The notes under the pieces were generated by a model. That model ran no database searches and was not told the DNA's origin. It was given only the letters and a program-made list of their open reading frames with translations. From positions 62,001-126,000 of the forward strand of contig OMWC01000001.1 of NCBI GenBank assembly GCA_900314655.1: a DNA stretch of 64,000 nt, in the 5' to 3' direction. This document shows, piece by piece, positions 31,823 to 41,603 of this stretch (its first letter is position 1; the number at the start of each line of letters is the position of its first letter). The DNA is from an uncultured Prevotellaceae bacterium (GTDB lineage Bacteria > Bacteroidota > Bacteroidia > Bacteroidales > Bacteroidaceae). Both the position numbers and the translations under genes were made by a program.

Positions 31823-33439
31823 TTATGCCTTGATGTTGGGCTCTTCGAGGCCGAGGCCTTTCTTGCGGTCAACGACCTTGAGGATGAGACCAAGCACGAG
31901 GGCGGCCAGACCGAGGCAAGCAAGCATCACCAGAGGGGCGGTGTAGTTGTACTGTGTGGGGTCGGTGACACCGGGGTTGGTCTTGTCGAGCACCTTGCCG
32001 ATGAGCAGGGGGAAGAGCCAGAGGCCAATGTTCTGAATCCAGAAAATCAGGGCGTAGGCTGAACCGATGATCTTGGCATCGACGAGCTTGGGCACGCTGG
32101 GCCACAGGGAGGCGGGCACGAGCGAGAAGGAGGCTCCGAGCACGAGGATGGTGAGATAGGCTATGACGACGCCGCCGACGGCATTGCCCTTGAAGGCGGG
32201 CAGGATGAAGGCGAACGTGAGGTGGCAGCCGATGAGCAGGAGTGAGCCGAGGACGAGCATGGTGGCTCCCTTGCCGTGGTGGTCGAGGTAGTTGCCGAGG
32301 ATGGGGGTGATGCCTACGGCGAGCAGGGGGAAGACGGCGAAAACGGTCTCAGCCGACTGGCGCATGTAGCCCATGTAGCAGAAGGTGACGAGGGCTACGA
32401 TGGAGATGCAGAGCATGGTGTATTTCAGCGACTTGTTCTTCAGGAAATTGAAGGCGAAGGCGGTGGCTGCCACGACGAGCATGATGAGATACTGCACGAT
32501 GGTGACGGTGGTGCCTGCCCAGAAGGAGTCGGGGTCAACCTCGGTGAACGTGAGGTTGCACTGGAGCATGTTGACGGCGTACTTCTGGAAGGGGAAGATG
32601 GCTGAATAATAGAGCACGCAGAGTAGGGCTACGATCCAGAAACCGCTGTCGGAGAGGATCTTTCCGATGTCGCTCACCTTGAAGGGGTCGTCTTTCTCTT
32701 CGGCTTCGCCGGTCTGGGCGTCGAGTTTGCGGTCCATGAAGAAATAGACCACGAACATCATCAGGGCAATGCAGAGGAGCACTACGCCGAAGGCTACGGA
32801 GCGGCTTACGCTGACCTGTCCGCCGAGACGGGCAAAGAAGGGGGAGAAGATCATGCAGGTGGCTACGCCGAGGCGGGCGAGGGCCATCTCTGAGCCCATG
32901 GCGAGGGCCATCTCGCGGCCCTTGAACCACTTGACGATACCGCGCGAGACGGTGATGCCGGCCATCTCGGCTCCGCATCCGAAGATCATGAAGCCGATGG
33001 CTGCCACTTTGGCTGAGGCTGGCATTCCCTGATAGAAGGGTGACACGCCGAGCTCGTCGAAGACGGGGATGTAGTTGAGGTTGTTGGTGAACCATGCTTC
33101 GAGGCTGCTACCCATGAAGCTCTCGGCCACGGCGTACCACTTGATGAGGGCTCCGACGAGCATGACGGCTCCGGAGAGCACGGCGGTGAAGCGTACGCCC
33201 ATCTTGTCGAGGATGATGCCGGCGAAGATGAGGAAGAATACGAATACGTTGAGGAAGGTCTCCGAGCCCTGCATGGTGCCGAAGGCGGTGGAGTCCCAGC
33301 CGCGGGTTTCGAGCATGAGGTCCTTGATGGGTGAGAGGATGTCCATGAAGATGTAGGCGCAGAACATGGCCAGGGCCAGGAGCAGCAGGGCTGTCCAGCG
33401 CATGGCGGCGGAGTCGCGGAGGGTGGATTGTTGATTCAT
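31823..33439 (-). CDS. MFS transporter, MFSD1-like (possible dipeptide transporter)
   Basis: A 538-residue protein with about 12 transmembrane helices. The segment GIVKWFKGREMALAMGSEMALARLG and the later SLWPSVPKLVD/IGSAYALIFWIQNIGLWLFPLLIGKVLD pair resemble the MFSD1 branch of the major facilitator superfamily, which moves dipeptides. The gene directly upstream on the same strand is an S9 peptidase, so a peptide-uptake role is a reasonable inference. Substrate not proven; other MFS groups remain possible. Confidence 0.8.
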   Translation of the reverse strand: MNQQSTLRDSAAMRWTALLLLALAMFCAYIFMDILSPIKDLMLETRGWDSTAFGTMQGSETFLNVFVFFLIFAGIILDKMGVRFTAVLSGAVMLVGALIKWYAVAESFMGSSLEAWFTNNLNYIPVFDELGVSPFYQGMPASAKVAAIGFMIFGCGAEMAGITVSRGIVKWFKGREMALAMGSEMALARLGVATCMIFSPFFARLGGQVSVSRSVAFGVVLLCIALMMFVVYFFMDRKLDAQTGEAEEKDDPFKVSDIGKILSDSGFWIVALLCVLYYSAIFPFQKYAVNMLQCNLTFTEVDPDSFWAGTTVTIVQYLIMLVVAATAFAFNFLKNKSLKYTMLCISIVALVTFCYMGYMRQSAETVFAVFPLLAVGITPILGNYLDHHGKGATMLVLGSLLLIGCHLTFAFILPAFKGNAVGGVVIAYLTILVLGASFSLVPASLWPSVPKLVDAKIIGSAYALIFWIQNIGLWLFPLLIGKVLDKTNPGVTDPTQYNYTAPLVMLACLGLAALVLGLILKVVDRKKGLGLEEPNIKA

Positions 33440-33448
33440 TGTTTTTTT

Positions 33449-33480
33449 CGTTATGTCGTTATGACGTTATGTCGTTATGA
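33449..33480. repeat. 16-bp perfect tandem duplication upstream of the MFS gene
   Basis: CGTTATGTCGTTATGA occurs twice back to back in the 67-bp gap between the S9 peptidase and MFS genes. Confidence 0.7.
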
Positions 33481-33506
33481 CGTTGTTTCGATTTCGGGGG
33501 GAAACT

Positions 33507-35726
33507 TTATTTCTTCAGCCAGCGGTCGAGCCAATTGAAGTAGGTGCGCTGCCAGAGAATGCCGTTCTGGGGCTTGAGCACCCAGTGGTTCTCGTCGGGG
33601 AAGATGAGCAGCTGGGCTTCGATGCCGCGCATGCGGGCGGCGTTGAAGGCCGACATGCCCTGGGTGGCATTGATGCGGTAGTCTTTCTCGCCGTGGATGC
33701 AGAGGATGGGGGTGTCCCATTTGTCAACGAAGCGGTGGGGCGAGTTCTCGTAGGTCTTACGGGCGTTCTGCGTCTGGTCTTTGTTCCAGTAGGCATCGTC
33801 GTATTCCCAGTTGGAGAACCAGTTTTCTTCGGTCTCGGTGTACATGGCTTCGAAGTTGAAGGCGCCGTCGTGGGCGATGAAGCACTTGAAGCGCCCCTCG
33901 TGATGACCGGCGAGGTAATAGACGGAGAAGCCTCCGAAGGATGCGCCCACGGCTCCCATGCGGTCTTTATCGACATAGGGCAGGTTGCTGGCCGCGAAGT
34001 CGATGGCCGAGAGGTAGTCCTTGATGCACTGGCCTGTCCAGTCGCCTGAGATTTGCTCGAGCCATTGCTGCCCGAAGCCGGGGAGTCCGCGGCGGTTGGG
34101 GGCCACTACGACGTAGCCCTGCGAGGCCATGATCATGAAATTCCAGCGATAGCTCCAAAACTGGCTTACGGGGCTCTGGGGACCTCCCTCGCAGAAGAGC
34201 AGGGTGGGGTATTTCTTGGTCTTGTCGAAGTTTGGCGGCAGCACTACCCATACGAGCATCTGCTTGCCGTCGGTGGTGGTGACCCATCGCTGCTCGACGG
34301 AGGGGATGGCCATCTGGTCGGTGATGTGCTTGTTCTCGAAGGTAATCTGGGTGATGGCCGTGTTCTGAGGCCGCTTGAAGTTTGGCGTCACGACGTAGAG
34401 GTCGGCAGGAGCGGTGAACGAGTGGCGCTCCATGAGCAGCTGCTTGCCGTTGTTCATGAGCTGAATGGCACCGAAATCAGCCCATGGGTTTCCGGCTTGG
34501 GTGCCTGAGCCCGACTGAGGGGTGACCGTGGCGAACATCTGCTTGAGCTCGCCTTTCCAGTTGACGGCATAGAGGTTTTCGGTGGCGTGCCAGACGCCGA
34601 TGAAATAGATGAGTGCCTCCTTGTTGTCGCTCCAGCAGAAATCGTCCACGTTGGAGTCGAACGTCTCGGTGAGGTATTTCTTCTCGCCTGTTGAGAGGTT
34701 ATAGACACAGAGGCGCTGGCGGTCGCTCTCGTAGCCGTTGCGGGCCATGGAGAGCCATGCCACGTACTTGCCGTCGGGTGAGAACTTGGGGTTCTGGTCG
34801 TAGCCGGGATTGTTCTTGAGGTTCTCAGGCGCGTTGACGGCCTGATATTTCATGCTCTTGGTGGGGTCTATCTTGGGCTCCTTGTAGCCTTCGGGCTTGC
34901 AGAGGTTGCGCGTCTGGCGCGTCAGCACGTCGTAGAGGAAGATGTCGGAGTCGGTCGAGATGGAGTAGGCGAGGCCTGTCTTCTTGCGGCAGGTGTAGGC
35001 GACGGTCTTGGAGTCGGGGCTCCATGCCAGCTGCTCCATGCCTCCGAAGGGCTCCATGGGGCACTCGAAAGGCTCGCCTTCGAGAATGTCCTTGCCGTCG
35101 TTGGCGATGGCAAGACCATCACCTACTGAGCAGACGAAGGGGTGCTGGATGCTTTCCACGTAGTGGTCCCAGTGGCGATACATGAGGTCGGTGACCAGGC
35201 GGCCCGTAGCCTTGGGCAGATCCTCGGGGTTCTCCTTGATGACCTCATGGAAGGGGATTGACTTCAGGATGATGACGCGCGAACGATCGGGCGAGAACTT
35301 GAAACCCTCTACCTGGCTGTCGGTCTTTGAGAGCTGTCGGCGGGCTGTGCCGTCGGCTTTCATGGCCCATATCTCGCCTCCTGTGAGGAAGGCGATGGTC
35401 TCGGCGTCGAGCCATGTGGCGTCGGTCTCGTTCTTGGCTGAGTGGGTGAGCAGCTGGCGGTTGGAGCCATCGGCATTCATCATGTAGAGCACGTGGTGGC
35501 TCTTGTTCTGCTTCACGCTGTAGTAGCCCACCTGGAATACGATTCGCTTGCCGTCGGGCGAAGCTTCATAGCTGCTGATGCGCCCCATGGCCCAGAGGGC
35601 TTCGGGAGTCATCGTGGGGCTGGTGAGTCTGATGTTCTGCTTACCTATCACGTCTGTGTCATTTTGTGCGCAGGCAGGTGCTGAAAGCATCAGCACGGCT
35701 GCCAGCAAGAGTTTGGCTTTGTTCAT
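33507..35726 (-). CDS. Exported S9 family prolyl-oligopeptidase-like peptidase
   Basis: A 739-residue protein with an N-terminal signal peptide (MNKAKLLLAAVLMLSAPACA). A beta-propeller region has WD-like PDGK repeats. The C-terminal alpha/beta hydrolase domain has Ser596 (GASFGGF), Asp682 (HGEKDYRIN) and His714 (DENHWV), the triad order of S9 peptidases. It would trim short peptides in the periplasm or at the surface. The stop-to-start gap from yidC is only 6 bp and an MFS gene follows, so the three are probably one operon. Confidence 0.92.
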   Translation of the reverse strand: MNKAKLLLAAVLMLSAPACAQNDTDVIGKQNIRLTSPTMTPEALWAMGRISSYEASPDGKRIVFQVGYYSVKQNKSHHVLYMMNADGSNRQLLTHSAKNETDATWLDAETIAFLTGGEIWAMKADGTARRQLSKTDSQVEGFKFSPDRSRVIILKSIPFHEVIKENPEDLPKATGRLVTDLMYRHWDHYVESIQHPFVCSVGDGLAIANDGKDILEGEPFECPMEPFGGMEQLAWSPDSKTVAYTCRKKTGLAYSISTDSDIFLYDVLTRQTRNLCKPEGYKEPKIDPTKSMKYQAVNAPENLKNNPGYDQNPKFSPDGKYVAWLSMARNGYESDRQRLCVYNLSTGEKKYLTETFDSNVDDFCWSDNKEALIYFIGVWHATENLYAVNWKGELKQMFATVTPQSGSGTQAGNPWADFGAIQLMNNGKQLLMERHSFTAPADLYVVTPNFKRPQNTAITQITFENKHITDQMAIPSVEQRWVTTTDGKQMLVWVVLPPNFDKTKKYPTLLFCEGGPQSPVSQFWSYRWNFMIMASQGYVVVAPNRRGLPGFGQQWLEQISGDWTGQCIKDYLSAIDFAASNLPYVDKDRMGAVGASFGGFSVYYLAGHHEGRFKCFIAHDGAFNFEAMYTETEENWFSNWEYDDAYWNKDQTQNARKTYENSPHRFVDKWDTPILCIHGEKDYRINATQGMSAFNAARMRGIEAQLLIFPDENHWVLKPQNGILWQRTYFNWLDRWLKK

Positions 35727-35732
35727 AGAGGT

Positions 35733-37640
35733 CTATTTGTTCTTTTTCATCTTTTCCTGCTCCAAGCGCAGCCGACGGAGTTCCTCGGTCTGCTTCTGCA
35801 TCTGCTCGATGCGTGCTGCCATTCCGCTCATCTTCTTGGGATTGTTCTGATTTTCCTTGTATTTCTTTTCGAGGATGGCCAGGAGCTTCTCGTCGTTGGT
35901 GGTCTTGCGGAGCGTCCACATGATGGCAGCCGAGAAGAAGAGCGACACGAAATAGTAGAAGTTGAGGCCGGATGAATACTCGTTGAAGATGAAGAAGAAC
36001 ATGAGCGGCATGAGGTACATCATGTATTGCATGACCTTCATCTGCTCGGCCTGCTGGCCTACCATCTGGTCTTTCTGCTGGCGCATGGACATGTAGCTAT
36101 AGAGCACGTTGGCCACGCAGAAGAGGATGCAGGTGAGCGAGAGGTGGTCGCCGATGCCCCAGATTTCCTTGCCCCATTCGATGATGGGGTCGTAGGTAGA
36201 GAGGTCGTCCATCCAGAGGAATTTCTCGCCTCGGAGCTGGATGGCATTAGGCACGAAGAAGAACAGGGCCATCCAGATAGGCATCTGTATGAGCATGGGG
36301 AGACAGCCGCTCAGGGGCGACACGCCATACTTGGAGTATTCGGCCATCATGGCCTGCTGCTTCTGCATCTGGTCTTCGGGCTTGTCGTACTGCTTGGTGG
36401 CCTCGTCGAGCTTGGGCTTGAGCACGCGCATCTTGGCGCTCGACATGTAGCTCTTCTTCACCAGCGGGAAGGTGATGGCCTTCAGGAGCAGGGTGATGAG
36501 GATCAAGACGATGCCCATGTTGAATCCGAAGGAGGTGAGCCAGTCGAAGATGTAGAGCGTGAACCAGCGGTTGATAGGACGTATAATCCACCATCCCAGA
36601 TACACGAGACGCTCGAGCTGGAGCTTCTTGCCGAAGGTGCTCTGATCCTCGATGTTGTTGAGCGTGCGGAAGTCGTTGGGGCCATAGTAGAATTCAAACT
36701 CGGAGGCCTTCTTGCCGGTGGGGTCGAAGGCGGTCTTCAGCTTGGCGGAATAGTCTTTCAGATAGCCCGTGCCTTTCTCCTGGATGATGGAGGTCATCAG
36801 GGCGTTCTTCTGGAAATCGTCCTTGGCAATCATGACGGCCGAGAAGAACTGGGTCTTGAAGCATACCCAGTCGATGACGTCGTCGAGCTCCACGTCTTTC
36901 TGGTCTTTCTGGTCGTCGAGCTTGTCGGTGCCGCCGTCGGCATGGTGATAGGTGATGGCCGCATAGCGGTTCTCAAACGAATAGCCGCGCTCCTGCTGGC
37001 GGCATTTCTCGTCCCACTGGATGTCCATCGCGTTGGTGGTGGGTGGGAAGAGCCCGCTCATGCCCGTAGTGCGGAGGTTCATGTGGAGCAGATAGTCGGG
37101 GCCCAGGCGGTATTCGAGCGCGAGTTCCTGTCCGGGAGCGGCCACGGCTGTCATGGTGACCGTAGAGTCGGTCACGTTTGACGGTGTGAAGAATAAGTCG
37201 CTTGTGATGATATTCTGTTCCTTGCCTGAAAGCATGAACTTGAGCTGCTGCTCTTTTTCGTCGAAGAGTACGACGTCGGGATTGCCTTTCTGGTCTTTGT
37301 AGCCTCGGATGACGGCTTTCGTGACGGTGCCGCCTTTGGTTGAAAGGGTGAGTTCGAGCTTCTTGTTCTTGAGCACCACCTGCTGGGCGTTGCCTGAGAG
37401 CGCCGAGTGGAAGAGGGCAGTCGTGTCTTGCTGGGCTTGAGCCAGTTTCTGGGCTTTTTTCTCGGTGGCTGCCAGCTGGGCGGCTTTCTTGGTTTCTTCC
37501 GCTTTCTTGCGGGTTACTTCCTGCAGAGAGTCCTGTTGTCGCATTTGTGCCATCTGTTCTTCAGAGGGCTGGTTCCACCACGAAAAGCCGATGAGCACGG
37601 CGGCAATGAGGACGAATCCTGTAATTGTGTTCTTATCCAT
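35733..37640 (-). CDS. yidC: Membrane protein insertase YidC
   Basis: A 635-residue protein. An N-terminal anchor (TITGFVLIAAVLIGFSWW) is followed by a charged linker, a large periplasmic domain, and the conserved C-terminal translocase helices (FNMGIVLILITLLLKAITFPL; LPMLIQMPIWMALFFFV; LNFYYFVSLFFSAAIMW). The C-terminus ends in a basic coiled tail. It inserts membrane proteins with or without SecYEG. The start at 37640 was chosen over the longer frame (37763) because a full promoter lies at 37684-37714. Confidence 0.96.
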   Translation of the reverse strand: MDKNTITGFVLIAAVLIGFSWWNQPSEEQMAQMRQQDSLQEVTRKKAEETKKAAQLAATEKKAQKLAQAQQDTTALFHSALSGNAQQVVLKNKKLELTLSTKGGTVTKAVIRGYKDQKGNPDVVLFDEKEQQLKFMLSGKEQNIITSDLFFTPSNVTDSTVTMTAVAAPGQELALEYRLGPDYLLHMNLRTTGMSGLFPPTTNAMDIQWDEKCRQQERGYSFENRYAAITYHHADGGTDKLDDQKDQKDVELDDVIDWVCFKTQFFSAVMIAKDDFQKNALMTSIIQEKGTGYLKDYSAKLKTAFDPTGKKASEFEFYYGPNDFRTLNNIEDQSTFGKKLQLERLVYLGWWIIRPINRWFTLYIFDWLTSFGFNMGIVLILITLLLKAITFPLVKKSYMSSAKMRVLKPKLDEATKQYDKPEDQMQKQQAMMAEYSKYGVSPLSGCLPMLIQMPIWMALFFFVPNAIQLRGEKFLWMDDLSTYDPIIEWGKEIWGIGDHLSLTCILFCVANVLYSYMSMRQQKDQMVGQQAEQMKVMQYMMYLMPLMFFFIFNEYSSGLNFYYFVSLFFSAAIMWTLRKTTNDEKLLAILEKKYKENQNNPKKMSGMAARIEQMQKQTEELRRLRLEQEKMKKNK

Positions 37641-37683
37641 TGTTTTGATTAATAATATTTTCCTTATTATATATAATAGGGTG

Positions 37684-37714
37684 CAAAGATACGAATTATT
37701 TTTGTGCTGGCAAA
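37684..37714 (-). promoter_or_regulatory. Promoter for the yidC-S9-MFS operon
   Basis: On the minus strand, TTTG (37711-37714) and TATCTTTG (37684-37691) are 19 bp apart, a perfect consensus. Confidence 0.8.
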
Positions 37715-37752
37715 AATTATGCTTAAATATTGCGAATTTCAAAAAAGATTCG

Positions 37753-37760
37753 TAAATTTG
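37753..37760 (+). promoter_or_regulatory. -7 element for the DUF3078 gene, near-leaderless
   Basis: TAAATTTG ends 8 bp before the ATG at 37769, so transcription would begin within a few bases of the start codon. This excludes the in-frame start at 37730. Confidence 0.55.
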
Positions 37761-37768
37761 CATTTGTT

Positions 37769-39064
37769 ATGAAGAAAAACAGACTTATCATTAGAATGAT
37801 GGCATTTCTGCTGATCGGGATGGCAGCAGCAGATGCCGATGCCAAGGTGACTTATCATGCCGGAAGCGTGAAAGACGACAACAAGCTGAATCAGTATCAG
37901 GACTCGCTGGCCATCTACAAGGCCAGGCTTGACTCTATCCAGACGTTGCAGAAAGCCTATACTGCTTTCGACAAGTACAGATTGTTTACGAGCAGCACTT
38001 TCTATAACGATGTTGCCCAGCAAAAACTTGGTTTAAATACGGAGATGAAAGACTCTGTGAGTCAGGAGATTGACAACGCGCTGATGAATATTTACTTGAA
38101 GCATCCGGAGCTGATCAGGGTTTCGGAGGCCGAGATTACGGAGGCCGGTGCCGTGAACCAGCAGATCACGAAGCCCATCGTGAACACAGAGAAGCTCGTG
38201 GAGAAAGCTCCTGAGGCCGCAGTGGAGACCGTGGCGGCTCCCGAACCGGAGGTGGTGGTGAAGAAACCCAACTTCTGGACGTTCAAGGGCGACTATGCCG
38301 TGCAGTTCCTTCAGAACTATGTGTCGGGCAACTGGCATAAGGGTGGTGAGAGCAACTATTCGGCCCTGGCAAGTGCGGTGCTGGAAGCCAACTACAATAA
38401 CAAGCAGAAGGTGAAGTGGGACAACAAGCTGGAAATGAAGCTGGGCTTCATGACCTCCCGAAGCGATTCGCTCCATGAATTCAAGACTTCGGAAGACCTG
38501 ATCCGTCTGACTTCTAAATTGGGCCTTCAGGCCACCAAGCATTGGTATTACACCCTGCAGACGATTGCCGAGACGCAGTTCACCCGCGGCTATAAGAGCA
38601 ACGACCTGAAGGTGTATAGTGACTTCTTCTCTCCCTTCAAACTGAATGTGTCGCTCGGTATGTCGTATGCCGTAGAGTGGTTCAACAAGAAGCTCACGGG
38701 AACTATCAACCTTTCACCCCTGGCCTATAACTTCCGCTATGTGGGACGCTTGGACCTCGGTCCGCGATTCGGATTGAAGGAAGGCCACCATGCCCTGCAC
38801 GACTTCGGTTCGTCGCTGACCGCCGACCTCACCTGGCAGCTTGCCGAAAATATCAAGTGGAAGAGTCGTCTCTATGGATTCACTTCCTACAAGCGTGCGG
38901 AAATAGAGTGGGAGAACACGTTCTCGTTCCAGTTTAATAAGTATATTGCCGCCAACCTCTTCGTCTATCCCCGATTCGACGATGCCTCATCGGTGAAGGA
39001 CAGCCATACGGGCTACTGGCAGCTGATGGAATACTTCTCGCTCGGATTCAACTATTCGTTCTGA
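37769..39064 (+). CDS. DUF3078 family outer-membrane protein
   Basis: A 431-residue secreted protein with a signal peptide (MRMMAFLLIGMAAADADA region). A linker rich in Val, Glu and Pro lies near residue 150. The following DUF3078 region has alternating strands typical of a beta-barrel (FLQNYVSGNWHKGGESNYS; KWDNKLEMKLGFM) and a terminal aromatic residue (FNYSF), a beta-barrel assembly signal. Function unknown; probably an outer-membrane barrel. Confidence 0.82.
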   Translation: MKKNRLIIRMMAFLLIGMAAADADAKVTYHAGSVKDDNKLNQYQDSLAIYKARLDSIQTLQKAYTAFDKYRLFTSSTFYNDVAQQKLGLNTEMKDSVSQEIDNALMNIYLKHPELIRVSEAEITEAGAVNQQITKPIVNTEKLVEKAPEAAVETVAAPEPEVVVKKPNFWTFKGDYAVQFLQNYVSGNWHKGGESNYSALASAVLEANYNNKQKVKWDNKLEMKLGFMTSRSDSLHEFKTSEDLIRLTSKLGLQATKHWYYTLQTIAETQFTRGYKSNDLKVYSDFFSPFKLNVSLGMSYAVEWFNKKLTGTINLSPLAYNFRYVGRLDLGPRFGLKEGHHALHDFGSSLTADLTWQLAENIKWKSRLYGFTSYKRAEIEWENTFSFQFNKYIAANLFVYPRFDDASSVKDSHTGYWQLMEYFSLGFNYSF

Positions 39065-39083
39065 GCCTGAACAGTAAAAAAAT

Positions 39084-39117
39084 AATGGCGCTGGATGATT
39101 CTCCGGCGCCATTTTTC
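39084..39117 (+). terminator. Terminator between DUF3078 and DUF1573 genes
   Basis: ATGGCGC (39085-39091) and GCGCCAT (39106-39112) with a following T-run. Confidence 0.8.
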
Positions 39118-39140
39118 TTATTCTTAAAGATGGAGGTTGC

Positions 39141-39524
39141 TTACTCCTTCATGTTTCCCTCAATATACAAGCGTGTCATCTCGACGGCTCCATTGGTACG
39201 TACGGTTATCGTCTTCTTGAAGTGTCCGGGAAACTTGCCCTTGCCGTTGTAGGTGACGGTCAGCGTTCCCTTCTCGCCTGGCTTGATGGGAGTCTTGGTG
39301 TACTCGGGTACGGTGCAACCGCAGCTGGCCACGGCCTGATTGATAACCAGCGGCTGGCCTCCGACGTTGGTGAACGAGAACGTGCATTTCTGTACGGGTT
39401 CAGACTCCGAGAACGTGCCGAAGTTGTGGGTCAGCTTCTCGAACTTGATCTCGGCAGGCTTCTGAGCGAAAGCACCTGTCAGCGTGACCATTGTCATGGC
39501 GATTATCATCAAAATCTTTTTCAT
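39141..39524 (-). CDS. DUF1573 exported protein
   Basis: A 127-residue protein with a signal peptide ending TGAFA. One DUF1573 domain of immunoglobulin-like strands carries FTFTNVGG-type and ASCGCTVP motifs; the conserved CGC pair is present in VASCGCTVPEY. Common in Bacteroidetes; exact role unknown, probably a periplasmic or surface binding domain. Convergent with the DUF3078 gene. Confidence 0.9.
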   Translation of the reverse strand: MKKILMIIAMTMVTLTGAFAQKPAEIKFEKLTHNFGTFSESEPVQKCTFSFTNVGGQPLVINQAVASCGCTVPEYTKTPIKPGEKGTLTVTYNGKGKFPGHFKKTITVRTNGAVEMTRLYIEGNMKE

Positions 39525-39562
39525 TTTTTTCTGATATTAAATTGTTACATAATTCTGACGTG

Positions 39563-39570
39563 CAAATTTA
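39563..39570 (-). promoter_or_regulatory. -7 promoter element for the DUF1573 gene
   Basis: TAAATTTG on the minus strand, 38 bp before the ATG at 39524. Confidence 0.5.
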
Positions 39571-39640
39571 CGAATAGTTTATTAAAGATTGTTCCGATTT
39601 TTATACTAATTAACGATTATCTGCATTTTCAACTGAATAA

Positions 39641-39672
39641 TTTGTCGGAATCGGGGAAAATGTGTACCTTTG
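39641..39672 (+). promoter_or_regulatory. Promoter for aspS
   Basis: TTTG (39641-39644) and TACCTTTG (39665-39672) are 20 bp apart. The start point near 39679 supports the ATG at 39700 rather than 39670. Confidence 0.8.
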
Positions 39673-39699
39673 CGCCACAAAAATAAACATATTAAAATA

Positions 39700-41460
39700 A
39701 TGTATAGAACAAATACTTGTGGAGAGCTTCGTCTCCAAGATGCTGGGAAGCAAGTGACGCTTGCCGGATGGGTGCAGCGCACCCGAAAAATGGGCGGTAT
39801 GACCTTTGTCGATGTACGTGACCGTTACGGCATCACCCAGATTGTTTTCGATGAATCGAAGAATGCCGATCTCTGTCAGCGTGCCAATAAGTTGGGGCGC
39901 GAGTTTTGCGTTCAGGTGAAGGGTGAGGTTAGCGAACGTGAGTCAAAGAACGTCAAGATGCCCACGGGCGACATCGAGATACTTGCCACGGAGCTCAATG
40001 TGCTCTCGGAGAGCCTTACGCCTCCGTTCACGATTGAGGACAAGAGCGACGGCGGCGATGACCTCCGTATGAAGTATCGCTATCTGGACCTGCGCCGCAA
40101 TCCGGTGCGTAAGAATATGGAATTGCGCCACCGCATGACCATTCTTATCCGTAACTTTCTCGATTCCAAGGACTTCATCGAAGTGGAAACTCCTATTCTT
40201 ATCGGCAGTACGCCCGAAGGAGCTCGCGACTTCGTGGTGCCCTCACGTATGAATCCCGGCCAGTTCTATGCTTTGCCGCAGAGTCCGCAGACGCTGAAGC
40301 AGCTCTTGATGGTGAGTGGTTTCGACCGCTATTTCCAGATTGCCAAGTGTTTCCGCGATGAGGACCTGCGTGCCGACCGTCAGCCGGAGTTCACCCAGAT
40401 TGACTGCGAGATGTCGTTCGTGGATCAGGATGATGTCATCGACCTCTTTGAGGATATGGCCCGCCATTTGTTTAAGGAGATTCGCGGCGTTGAACTGCCA
40501 GCCAAACTCCAGCAGATGACCTGGCATGAAGCCATGCGCCGCTTTGGTTCTGATAAACCCGACCTCCGTTTCGGCATGGAGTTCGTGGAACTGATGGATA
40601 CGTTGAAGAAGGGCAAGTTCGCCGTCTTCGACGATGCAGCCTATATTGGCGGTATCTGTGTTCCCGGATGTGCCAACTATACCCGCAAGCAGCTTGACCA
40701 GCTGACCGACTTCGTGAAGTCGCAGCAGGTAGGTGCAAAGGGTCTGGTATATGTGAAATTCAATGAGGACGGCAGCGTCAAGTCTTCCGTTGACAAGTTC
40801 TACAGTCCTGAAGATCTTGCCGAGGTGAAGGCTGCCATGGGTGCCAATGATGGTGATCTGGTGCTCATTCTGAGCGGCGACAATGCCAATAAGACACGTG
40901 TGCAGCTCTGTGCCCTACGTCTGGAAATGGCCGATCGTCTTGGCCTGAAGGATAAGAACAAGTTTGAGTGCCTGTGGATTGTGGACTTCCCGCTCTTTGA
41001 GTGGAGCGACGAAGAGCAGCGCCTGATGGCAACCCACCATCCCTTCACGATGCCTAATCCTGATGATATTCCTTTGCTCGACGAGCATCCAGAGCAGGTG
41101 CGCGCAAAGGCTTACGACTTTGTCTGCAATGGTATTGAAGTAGGCGGTGGCTCACTCCGTATCCACGACGGAAAGTTGCAGGAGAAGATGTTCCAGATAC
41201 TGGGCTTCACGCCCGAGAAGGCCATGGCTCAGTTCGGATTCCTGATCAATGCGTTCAAGTATGGTGCACCTCCTCATGCAGGTTTGGCTTTCGGTCTTGA
41301 TCGCTTTGTGAGTATCATGGCAGGCCTTGACAGTATTCGTGACTGCATTGCATTCCCGAAGAACAACAGCGGACGCGATGTGATGCTCGATGCTCCTGGC
41401 TATCTTGATCCCAAGCAGCTCGAAGAATTGCAGTTGAAGCTCGATTTGAAGCAGGAATAG
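39700..41460 (+). CDS. aspS: Aspartyl-tRNA synthetase
   Basis: A 586-residue class II synthetase. The N-terminal OB anticodon-binding domain contains [20 protein letters not shown]. Motif 2 is in [18 protein letters not shown], and motif 3 in [14 protein letters not shown] bacterial-type GAD insertion domain lies in between. It charges tRNA-Asp. Own promoter; the next gene also has its own. Confidence 0.97.
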   Translation: MYRTNTCGELRLQDAGKQVTLAGWVQRTRKMGGMTFVDVRDRYGITQIVFDESKNADLCQRANKLGREFCVQVKGEVSERESKNVKMPTGDIEILATELNVLSESLTPPFTIEDKSDGGDDLRMKYRYLDLRRNPVRKNMELRHRMTILIRNFLDSKDFIEVETPILIGSTPEGARDFVVPSRMNPGQFYALPQSPQTLKQLLMVSGFDRYFQIAKCFRDEDLRADRQPEFTQIDCEMSFVDQDDVIDLFEDMARHLFKEIRGVELPAKLQQMTWHEAMRRFGSDKPDLRFGMEFVELMDTLKKGKFAVFDDAAYIGGICVPGCANYTRKQLDQLTDFVKSQQVGAKGLVYVKFNEDGSVKSSVDKFYSPEDLAEVKAAMGANDGDLVLILSGDNANKTRVQLCALRLEMADRLGLKDKNKFECLWIVDFPLFEWSDEEQRLMATHHPFTMPNPDDIPLLDEHPEQVRAKAYDFVCNGIEVGGGSLRIHDGKLQEKMFQILGFTPEKAMAQFGFLINAFKYGAPPHAGLAFGLDRFVSIMAGLDSIRDCIAFPKNNSGRDVMLDAPGYLDPKQLEELQLKLDLKQE

Positions 41461-41535
41461 ATTGATTTAAGTCAAGAAAATGCCTAAATTGCTGATTTTC
41501 AGTTTCAATGAAGTAACAATTCGTGACATTCTTTG

Positions 41536-41543
41536 TAATTTTG
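41536..41543 (+). promoter_or_regulatory. -7 promoter element for the winged-helix gene
   Basis: TAATTTTG, 60 bp before the ATG at 41604; the -33 element is weak. Confidence 0.45.
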
Positions 41544-41603
41544 CACCGAATTAATTAGAGAAAAGATTGATTATTCAATCAGGATTTAAAATTATTTACT
41601 AAA

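Noticed and set aside
35178..37181. Long rightward frames opposite the S9 peptidase and yidC
   Set aside because: They are antisense shadows of G+C-rich genes; the leftward frames carry clear family motifs.
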